Shown here: positions 1-3,802 of the stretch, piece by piece | How positions within the stretch are numbered: position 1 is the first letter of the stretch | How the letters are laid out: every line of letters starts with the position of its first letter | From: Acidobacteriaceae bacterium | GTDB taxonomy: Bacteria; Acidobacteriota; Terriglobia; Terriglobales; Acidobacteriaceae | DNA: 7,332 nucleotides | Direction of reading: 5' to 3' | Assembly (NCBI GenBank): GCA_025462785.1 | Contig: JAOAPG010000424.1 | Location: 1 to 7,332, forward strand | The notes under the pieces: generated by a model | The model's input: only the letters and a program-made list of their open reading frames with translations | Told to the model about the DNA's origin: nothing | The model's database searches: none | Position numbers and translations under genes: made by a program

Positions 1-179
1 ATTACGGCTGAACTTTCTGGTTCCGATCCCGAACGCATTTCTTTGTAGTTCACGGCGGGCACGTCGATGTGAATATCGATGCGGTCCAGTAACGGACCGG
101 AAATCTTGGACATGTAGCGTTGGATGATTGGGGGCGTGCAGTGGCACTCGCGCGAACGGTCATTGAAATATCCGCAAGG
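1..179 (-). pseudogene. comM: comM/yifB 3' portion, separated from its 5' half; runs off the left edge
   Basis: Reading the minus strand from 179 to 1 gives PCGYFNDRSRECHC, then RYMSKISGPLLDRIDIHI, then DVPAVNYKEM. This is the C-terminal part of the Mg-chelatase-like AAA+ family (ComM/YifB), with the CxCG/CxC cysteine cluster and the ISGPLLDRID signature. ComM is known as a hexameric helicase that promotes branch migration during natural transformation. Going upstream, the codon where the family has Cys before PCG is TAG, followed by more stops, so the frame is closed on its 5' side. Traces of the expected AMN-P context (GCAATGAA, then CCG) may persist to about 200, with a few extra bases. 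The matching 5' half lies at 3803-4542 on the same strand, so this is one gene split in two. No start codon of its own is visible. The identification is strong; loss of function is inferred. Confidence 0.88.
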
Positions 180-293
180 CTACGGCTATCTTCATTGCTG
201 AACAGCCCCTAATATACTTGCCATTGCCGATACTTTGATCAGGGCATTTGGGGCCTTGGCCGCACCGGCCCTTCAGGCCTACAATCCGACGTC

Positions 294-530
294 ATGCGAA
301 GCCACTATTACGTCGAATTTCCCGAAGTTCATGGCAAAACTATTCGCCACTTCCGTTTCACAAATGATAACGACTACCGCTGCGTGAGCATTGACTTCAA
401 AGAGGGCAGCGTCCTCGCCTTCAAACTGGAGCTGGACATTACGGAGGAAGCCGAACTGGGAGTCATGAAGAATGGCGATCTCACCGACATTCGCAAGCTG
501 AAGCGCTTGCCAGTCAAGAGGTCGACCTAA
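294..530 (+). CDS. small hypothetical protein, first of a paralogous pair (78 aa)
   Basis: The frame starts at ATG 294 and encodes a 78-residue soluble, charged protein with no signal peptide, membrane segment or recognised catalytic motif. Its core HGKTIRHFRF...DYRCVSIDFKEGSVLAF aligns with the next protein (QGKTVKNMSV...DYNCVEVEFTDGTCMAV). The shared pattern is GKT, DY-x-C-V and an acidic-aromatic-x-x-G turn. This suggests a small all-beta domain that was duplicated in tandem. No good ribosome-binding site precedes ATG 294, and the frame is open upstream to 213 without another start, so the start is uncertain. The stop TAA overlaps an ATG at 530 (TAATG), with AAGAGG at 516-521 ahead of it, so the pair was probably translationally coupled. 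I do not recognise a function. Confidence 0.6.
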   Translation: MRSHYYVEFPEVHGKTIRHFRFTNDNDYRCVSIDFKEGSVLAFKLELDITEEAELGVMKNGDLTDIRKLKRLPVKRST

Positions 531-532
531 TG
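516..532 (+). promoter_or_regulatory. ribosome-binding site and overlapping stop/start (TAATG) for the second paralog
   Basis: AAGAGG at 516-521 sits 8 nt before ATG 530-532, and that ATG shares its A with the TAA stop of the upstream gene. This is the best initiation site for the downstream paralog. However, the frame opened at 530 ends after seven codons because the A run at 534-537 appears one base short. Initiation here therefore does not reach the 574-765 frame in the sequence as given. Confidence 0.55.
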
Positions 533-573
533 GAAAACAATTCGACACGCTGAAAGAGGCTCAGGGCAAAACC

Positions 574-765
574 GTGAAGAACATGTCCGTCTCGTTCGAT
601 CCCGACTACAACTGCGTCGAAGTCGAGTTCACCGATGGCACCTGCATGGCAGTGGATATTGTCCCTGCTGTGAAGGTCAGGGCGCAATACCAGAACATCG
701 CGACTGGGAACACGAAGATCGTAAAGACCTACGGGGCGAGGATGTCGGTTGCTGGGGAGTTCTGA
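574..765 (+). CDS. small hypothetical protein, second paralog, probably 5'-frameshifted (63 aa from GTG)
   Basis: From GTG 574 the frame gives 63 residues, MKNMSVSFDPDYNCVEVEF and onward, ending RMSVAGEF. It matches the central part of the 294-530 protein. The same frame is open upstream and reads KQFDTLKEAQGKT before residue 1. That extends the similarity to the HGKT region of the paralog, so GTG 574 is unlikely to be the ancestral start. The natural start is ATG 530 (TAATG coupling, AAGAGG 8 nt upstream). One additional A in the run at 534-537 would give MEKQFDTLKEAQGKT in frame. So either this gene is frameshifted, the sequence has a homopolymer error, or a shortened product is made from GTG 574. 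There are no membrane segments or catalytic motifs, and the function is unknown. Confidence 0.55.
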   Translation: MKNMSVSFDPDYNCVEVEFTDGTCMAVDIVPAVKVRAQYQNIATGNTKIVKTYGARMSVAGEF

Positions 766-903
766 ACGAGTTTGTTGCACCCTGTTTCAATGATCGCTTT
801 GTCTGCTCTTGATATCGCATAGGTTCGAGTGTTGGGTATTCCTCGAAGGCCGCGAGCTGGACAGAGGCGCGTATTTGCGCAGCAAGTGTAGTAACGGATG
901 AGT

Positions 904-1083
904 TCAGGCAACATTCTCTAATCTTCTTTTCAACTCCGCAATTTTGTTTTGATGCTTCTCAATTGCCTCTTCCACTCTTTGGTCTGCGTCCGCTCCGGCG
1001 ATCCACTGTTTCCCCATGGAGAGCGTTTCAACCGCTTTTAGCTGAGACGCCAAGCTTTTTAGTAGAGCTATTTTAGAGTTCAT
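904..1083 (-). CDS. small charged helical hypothetical protein (59 aa)
   Basis: ATG at 1083-1081 opens a 59-residue frame, beginning MNSKIALLKSLASQLKAVET and ending KIAELKRRLENVA, stop TGA at 906-904. It is rich in Lys, Glu, Leu and Ala with heptad-like Leu/Ile spacing, so it is probably one or two amphipathic helices, possibly a coiled coil. There is no signal peptide or Cys. The start overlaps the last 11 nt of the upstream 71-residue zinc-ribbon-like gene (ATGAACTCTAA). That is a typical coupled arrangement and the main reason to believe both genes. The function is unknown. It could act with the upstream protein, but this is inference from the overlap only. Confidence 0.55.
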   Translation of the reverse strand: MNSKIALLKSLASQLKAVETLSMGKQWIAGADADQRVEEAIEKHQNKIAELKRRLENVA

Positions 1084-1288
1084 TGATCGCCTGACCGGAA
1101 CATTCGAGACAGAACGGCAGCTTTATGTTCCACTGCTGGTCGCTTCCGAATATCCAGAGTTCTGCACCGACAGTAGCCATTGCGCTGCCGCATTGTGGAC
1201 AATGGAACTTTTTCTGCGATGAGACAGAAAGAGAATCTAAAGTTGTGCGAATTTCCGCAAGAAGCGTATTAGTGCGAGTTGTTCTCAA
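1073..1288 (-). CDS. small four-cysteine, zinc-ribbon-like hypothetical protein (71 aa)
   Basis: The 71-residue frame has an N-terminal helix-like stretch (NTLLAEIRTTLDSLSVSSQ) followed by KKFHCPQCGSAM, an aromatic strand segment (AELWIFGSDQQW) and FCLECSGQ. CPxC and CLEC, about 30 residues apart, form a classic Cx2C...Cx2C zinc-ribbon layout, which indicates metal binding and a regulatory, structural or nucleic-acid role rather than catalysis. The start is TTG at 1288-1286 with no clear ribosome-binding site. An in-frame TAG four codons upstream leaves no earlier choice, so the true start may be internal or the 5' end may be altered. The last 11 nt overlap the next gene (1083-904). A 10-bp palindrome CGTTATAACG (1346-1355) lies upstream and could be an operator. 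The specific role is unknown. Confidence 0.62.
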   Translation of the reverse strand: MRTTRTNTLLAEIRTTLDSLSVSSQKKFHCPQCGSAMATVGAELWIFGSDQQWNIKLPFCLECSGQAINEL

Positions 1289-1369
1289 TAGGACTGATTT
1301 CTAGAAGTAGAAAATTATTGTTGCGAATAGAATTTTGATGCTCGACGTTATAACGAAGATTGCAAACCT

Positions 1370-1489
1370 TTATAGTTTTTCGTAACTTTTTCGCAGCGCA
1401 TCCAGCTCCCGCCTCAGCCCCAGAATCACAACTCTTTTCTGTTTGTCTATAGGGTACAAAAAGTAAGTCTCTGGAGGATCAAAATTCAT
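1370..1489 (-). CDS. possible very small protein (39 aa)
   Basis: ATG at 1489-1487 opens a 39-residue frame, beginning MNFDPPETYFLYPIDKQKRV and ending LRRELDALRKSYEKL, stop TAA at 1372-1370. AAAGG at 1497-1493 precedes the start by only 3 nt. The second half looks like a charged amphipathic helix. It lies in line with, and 81 bp upstream of, the 1288-1073 gene on the same strand, so it may be first in a small three-gene unit. It diverges from the response-regulator gene at 1558. There is no recognised family. At this length a chance frame cannot be excluded. The composition and the ribosome-binding site make it worth listing. Confidence 0.35.
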   Translation of the reverse strand: MNFDPPETYFLYPIDKQKRVVILGLRRELDALRKSYEKL

Positions 1490-1518
1490 TGACCTTTAGG
1501 GTATAGCCAGCTTACGTT
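1489..1518 (+). promoter_or_regulatory. candidate sigma70-type promoter for the receiver gene
   Basis: TTGACC at 1489-1494 is one base off TTGACA. The best-placed -10 is TACGTT at 1513-1518, with an 18-nt spacer, and it is weak. It lies 40 bp before the GTG start at 1558. TATAGC at 1502-1507 is an alternative -10 but has no good -35. Low confidence. Confidence 0.25.
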
Positions 1519-1557
1519 GTAGCGATTACGACTCAAGCATTCGAGGGGAACTCCGAA

Positions 1558-1989
1558 GTGGATCGCACCAGAGTTTTGGTAGTGGACGATCATCCGATTG
1601 TACGAATGGGCATTTGTCGCATTTTGTCTTCCGCTCCGGACTTTGACGTTGTGTGCGAGACTGCGAACGGTGAAGACGCAGTTCAGAAAGCGCAGGAACA
1701 TCTCCCAGATGTAGTTCTTCTCGACATCAGCCTACCGGGGATTAATGGCATCGAAGCCGCCCGCCGCATCCGTGCTGTCTCGCCCTTGTCGCACGTCATC
1801 CTCATGAGTGAGCATGATTCGAGCAATATGGTCGAAGAAGCTTTTCTCGCGGGTGGTGATGGATACGTCTTGAAGTCGGAAGCGGGACAAGAGCTGCTGA
1901 ATGCGATACAGAGTGTGCAGGGCGGAACCCAGTACGTGAGTGAAAGTATCGGTGTGTCGCAGGCAGTCTCAACTTTCAACATCAATTAA
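1558..1989 (+). CDS. stand-alone response-regulator receiver (NarL/FixJ-type, no output domain)
   Basis: This is a 143-residue CheY-like receiver. The acidic pair is D10-D11 (VLVVDDHPIVRMG), the phospho-acceptor is D56 (VVLLDISLPGINGIEAAR), the switch residue is S84 (VILMSEHD) and the invariant lysine is K106 (GGDGYVLKSEAG). All catalytic residues are present, so it should accept phosphate from a histidine kinase. The DDHPIVRMG start and GYVLKS context are those of NarL/FixJ regulators. The protein ends about 20 residues after the receiver (ESIGVSQAVSTFNIN) with no LuxR-type helix-turn-helix. The start is GTG 1558, with GAGGGG at 1543-1548, 9 nt upstream. No kinase gene is adjacent; the kinase at 4849 is 2.9 kb away. 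It may be a phosphate shuttle or sink, or a regulator that lost its DNA-binding domain. No helix-turn-helix is evident just downstream. Confidence 0.9.
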   Translation: MDRTRVLVVDDHPIVRMGICRILSSAPDFDVVCETANGEDAVQKAQEHLPDVVLLDISLPGINGIEAARRIRAVSPLSHVILMSEHDSSNMVEEAFLAGGDGYVLKSEAGQELLNAIQSVQGGTQYVSESIGVSQAVSTFNIN

Positions 1990-2036
1990 GGATTGCCGCA
2001 CATTTCTAATTTAGTCAGCGCCTCAGGGATCGCCGC

Positions 2037-2216
2037 TCATGTACGGGGAAAGGAATCCACCTGCTCCCGCATCTTGTGAATGTGCTCTTTGGAGCGCAAC
2101 TTTCAGCTCTGTCATGGCGATGATAGTTCGGAGTCATAATCCGGCATCGCCAAAAGTTTGCTGCACAACCCTGTTATCCGATCTTCGAGGCGGGGAGAGA
2201 TAATCGAGAATCTCAT
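2037..2216 (-). pseudogene. small hypothetical protein with two compensating one-base frameshifts (about 59 codons)
   Basis: From ATG 2216 the frame reads MRFSIISPRLEDRITGLCSK, then LLAMPDYDSELSS, and hits TGA at 2114-2112. The next frame continues sensibly from ATG 2115 as MTELKVALQ. The original frame then resumes as KEHIHKMREQVDSFPRT, ending at TGA 2039-2037. One base missing near 2116-2118 and one extra A at 2088-2090 would restore a single 59-residue charged helical protein with the pattern LC-x-K-L-L-A...ELK-x-A-L-Q-x-H. That pattern resembles a small helical family I associate with acidobacteria, named here only by impression. The net shift is zero, so 2216-2037 is exactly 60 codons. 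It is either a decaying gene or a stretch with two indel errors. The function is unknown. Confidence 0.5.
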
Positions 2217-2359
2217 CTTTCGCCAGACGGTACGATACACGACATACTGTATGACCTTAGTGATGCTGGAGGCTGCGGCCGCTATTCCATGAAATGTGTA
2301 AAATCCCCGCATGAGCCGCAGGAAAATGGACGTCCAGTGCAACAAATGCAATGGGATAT

Positions 2360-2479
2360 TTATGAAGGACGAACGGTAACGCTAAGACAAACCTTGGGTC
2401 CCCGATGAATCTCCGCAGGATTTCCCTTTCCGCTATCAAGCAGCTCTACACGAAATTGATCGATTTGTGAGATGCCCAT
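2360..2479 (-). CDS. possible small protein with a strong ribosome-binding site (39 aa)
   Basis: ATG at 2479-2477 begins a 39-residue frame, MGISQIDQFRVELLDSGKGN onward, ending VCLSVTVRPS, stop TAA at 2362-2360. A good Shine-Dalgarno, AAGGA (2489-2485), lies 5 nt upstream, which is the main support. The sequence is mixed polar and hydrophobic, with one Cys and no membrane segment. It follows a remnant gene on the same strand (2648 leftward). There is no recognised family, so it could be a truncated piece of a longer protein or a chance frame. Confidence 0.35.
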   Translation of the reverse strand: MGISQIDQFRVELLDSGKGNPAEIHRGPKVCLSVTVRPS

Positions 2480-2591
2480 GCTCGTCCTTATTATTTCGTA
2501 AAAATAAAATAGTTTGTGCATGAAGGAAGCACGGAGTGCGGCAACCTACTACTCGACAAGGAATGGTAGTCATCCTACAGGCGACAAAGGG

Positions 2592-2648
2592 CTCAGCAGC
2601 TGTTGCCGTGCAAAGTTCGTTCATGCGTTGACGCTCAGCTTCAGTCAT
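2592..2648 (-). pseudogene. 5' remnant of a small hypothetical gene
   Basis: From ATG 2648 the minus strand reads MTEAERQRMNELCTATAAE, a charged helical start. It has the same E-R-x-x-x-L-C flavour as the broken gene at 2216-2037 (LEDRITGLCSKLLA). AGGTG stands upstream as a possible ribosome-binding site. After about 19 codons the frame stays open to 2436, but the residues become Cys- and Pro-rich and unlike the start (FVACRMTTIPCRVVGCRTPC), and no other frame continues the pattern cleanly. I read it as the beginning of a small gene whose remainder is degraded. Weak identification. Confidence 0.35.
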
Positions 2649-2738
2649 AGGGGCACCTGATGCGGAACTTTATAACAGAGCAATTAGGGATGGGGTGCAG
2701 CAAGGGTGGCTTTTTTACGTTCTACGAAATCCTATCCA

Positions 2739-2786
2739 GTAGAAAAAGAAAAGCCGCCGTTGGCCTCGGAGAAGGGCGGCGGCTTT
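2739..2786 (-). terminator. rho-independent terminator, minus strand
   Basis: There is a perfect 10-bp stem, 2750-2759 (AAAGCCGCCG) pairing with 2777-2786 (CGGCGGCTTT), with a 17-nt loop. Read on the minus strand the stem is followed by TCTTTTTCT (2749-2741), a good U tract. On the plus strand the tail is CTCGTTGC, which is poor. It would stop leftward transcription, for example from the hydrolase remnant that ends at 2951. Confidence 0.7.
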
Positions 2787-2856
2787 CTCGTTGCGGGGGC
2801 TTACTTAATAGAGTAGTGATGCGCCTCCGTTGCGTTCGGTTTATAAGTGCTGTAGT

Positions 2857-2877
2857 TGTACCCGTGCTGTACCCGTG
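2857..2877. repeat. tandem 10-bp direct repeat, TGTACCCGTG, 11-bp period
   Basis: TGTACCCGTG occurs at 2857-2866 and again at 2868-2877, separated by one C. It sits in the 302-bp non-coding stretch 2649-2950, which otherwise holds only the terminator. An 11-bp period puts both copies on one DNA face, as for a paired protein-binding site. It could be an operator or a recombinase arm site, but nothing nearby shows which. It may also be chance. Confidence 0.5.
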
Positions 2878-2950
2878 GGATTACGAACTTTCAGTGACTT
2901 AGAGAACCTTGGCAGTCCCTCTAAAGCCTGCAAAGTTGTTGTATTTCTAT

Positions 2951-3319
2951 TTAACGTTGCCGAGCGGGAAACGTGAATACGGCCACATCACCCGTGTTTG
3001 GCTCAAAACTGTCCCCAGTATTCCCTAAGAAAGCATCAAAAAAACACCGCGTTACTGTTTCAATAATGCGGAACGTGTGTAGATGCTGAGCTGTAGGAGC
3101 TTTAAAAAGTGGAGTATCCGTAAAACTCATGTGAGTAACATCGGGCGTGGCGATGATCACCAGATGACTGCCACGTTTACCCGATTTGTACATTTCACTA
3201 GCGAGTCCGCGTGGTTTCATTTCTTCCGCGGCAAACTCCGCTCGCGACATGCGCGTTGAAGCGAGAACCTCGTCGCTGAGCCCCGAATTCGCCGTTAACA
3301 TACGCATTTGTACATACAT
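2951..3319 (-). pseudogene. C-terminal remnant of an alpha/beta hydrolase (5'-truncated)
   Basis: The 122-residue frame contains ASEMYKSGKRGSHLVIIATP, then DVTHMSFTDTPLF, then a helix ending in RCFFDAFL. THMSFTD resembles the catalytic-histidine region of dienelactone-hydrolase/PAF-acetylhydrolase-like enzymes, where a His-x-x-(F/D) segment is followed by a helix ending in FFDxxL. The nucleophile elbow (GxSxG) and the acid region are absent, because such enzymes need roughly 200-300 more N-terminal residues. Upstream of 3319 the DNA becomes AT-rich and non-coding, so no catalytic enzyme can be made. Candidate starts are ATGs clustered at 3319-3301, but they are probably accidental. A strong minus-strand terminator lies 165 bp downstream. 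The family call rests on pattern memory and is moderate; the truncation is clear if the call is right. Confidence 0.45.
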
Positions 3320-3365
3320 ATTGGCAACAACTACTATATACGGTACTCGGTTTAAACGGGTAATC

Positions 3366-3388
3366 TCTTTTAAAAGACTTTTTAAGTC
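3366..3388. repeat. adjacent AT-rich palindromes
   Basis: TCTTTTAAAAGA (3366-3377) is a perfect 12-bp palindrome. GACTT-TTT-AAGTC (3376-3388), a 5-bp stem with a 3-nt loop, overlaps its end. Both lie in the AT-rich gap 3320-3538, which holds no gene I can support, just beyond the point where the hydrolase remnant loses coding character. This could be a recombination scar or a binding site; no function is shown. Confidence 0.4.
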
Positions 3389-3538
3389 CTTACGAGAGTA
3401 GGATTTTGAGAGGATTGAGGACGTGGCATTGGCCTAGGCTTTCGACGGGAACCGAGAAAGTAAACGCCAAATCCGGACTGCGCGCCGATCCACGGAACTT
3501 ACTTAACTTTAATGATTAACGTATTTGACTGAGAGCAT

Positions 3539-3739
3539 ATGAAAAGAATTCTGGGTCTGCGATGCAAAACAAAGATGTGTCGAGCGTTCGTTCGACGAGC
3601 GGAGGTTGAAACCGTAACACCCCTACTCAATATCACTTTCCCGGTGGTTCAGAAACCATTCAAGGAGATCTTACGGTGTCCAGCCTGCCAAATCGAGCAC
3701 AAATACACCGACCGCGATTTAGTAGAAGAGAATCCTTGA
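3539..3739 (+). CDS. small four-cysteine hypothetical protein, probable zinc binder (66 aa)
   Basis: ATG 3539 gives 66 residues with GAGAG at 3531-3535 close upstream. Cysteines are at 9 and 14 (LRCKTKMC) and at 47 and 50 (LRCPACQIEHKYTDRDL), with a hydrophobic strand (LLNITFPVV) and a QKPF turn between them. Two Cys pairs about 32 residues apart flanking a beta segment suggest a rubredoxin- or zinc-ribbon-type fold that binds one metal ion. It is soluble and has no signal peptide. It is the last gene before the right break in comM, converging on it with about 60 bp between. It is intact and has coding-like codon use, unlike its broken neighbours. A role in metal-stabilised regulation or protein contact is plausible but not shown. 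It is not evidently a homologue of the other four-Cys protein at 1288-1073. Confidence 0.65.
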   Translation: MKRILGLRCKTKMCRAFVRRAEVETVTPLLNITFPVVQKPFKEILRCPACQIEHKYTDRDLVEENP

Positions 3740-3787
3740 TTTCATTTCGACTTTATAGCTCGCTGACAAATCGAGCGCGGAACTCCT

Positions 3788-3801
3788 GTCGCCTTCGCGA
3801 C
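3788..3801. repeat. short inverted repeat at the right comM break
   Basis: GTCGC-CTTC-GCGAC is a perfect 5-bp stem with a 4-nt loop. It abuts the last recognisable comM codon (GAA of PPFTFE, 3803-3805). It may mark the breakpoint, or be chance. No copy was found at the left break. Confidence 0.35.
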
Positions 3802-3802
3802 C

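Larger units (their letters stand above)
180..3802. other. 3.6-kb segment interrupting comM (probable eroding genomic island)
   Basis: The two parts of comM flank this segment in the right order and orientation, so the intervening DNA replaced or invaded the middle of the gene. About 100 codons of comM, including the expected Walker B region (LFLDELPEF in relatives), are in neither part, so this was not a clean insertion. The contents are short genes on both strands, several broken by one-base indels, with AT-rich gaps. I saw no transposase, integrase or tRNA, and no convincing terminal inverted repeat or target duplication. comM is an established insertion hot spot elsewhere (AbaR-type islands of Acinetobacter). 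That supports an insertion but does not identify the element. Confidence 0.6.

Noticed and set aside
250..280. GC-rich inverted repeats (GGGCC...GGCCC) as a terminator
   Set aside because: The stem is only 5 bp with an 11-nt loop and no T tract, so it is likely just GC-rich sequence before the 294 gene.
812..842. GGTTCGAG as a tRNA T-arm
   Set aside because: No acceptor stem, anticodon arm or CCA context can be built around it.
729..914. 61-residue minus-strand frame
   Set aside because: It overlaps the end of the second paralog and the 59-residue gene, is Arg/Cys-rich and has no motif or ribosome-binding site. A plus-strand frame in the same place (about 780-900) has no start codon.
2243..2253. 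CATAC-T-GTATG palindrome as a LexA or other operator
   Set aside because: Too short and not placed before a supportable gene start.
2112..2351. 79-residue reading from ATG 2351 of the frame containing the broken gene at 2216-2037
   Set aside because: The stretch before residue MRFSIIS does not look coding, and the similarity pattern begins at ATG 2216. Only the 2216-2037 part is kept.
2660..2902. 80-residue plus-strand frame
   Set aside because: It runs straight through the terminator hairpin and the tandem repeat, has no motif, and its composition is that of non-coding DNA.
3186..3401. 71-residue plus-strand frame
   Set aside because: It is antisense to the hydrolase remnant and ends in AT-rich non-coding DNA; no recognisable features.
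180..3802. CRISPR array, transposase, integrase or integron attC sites inside the interrupting segment
   Set aside because: No regularly spaced repeats, no transposase or recombinase motifs in any frame, and no paired attC-type core sites were visible.
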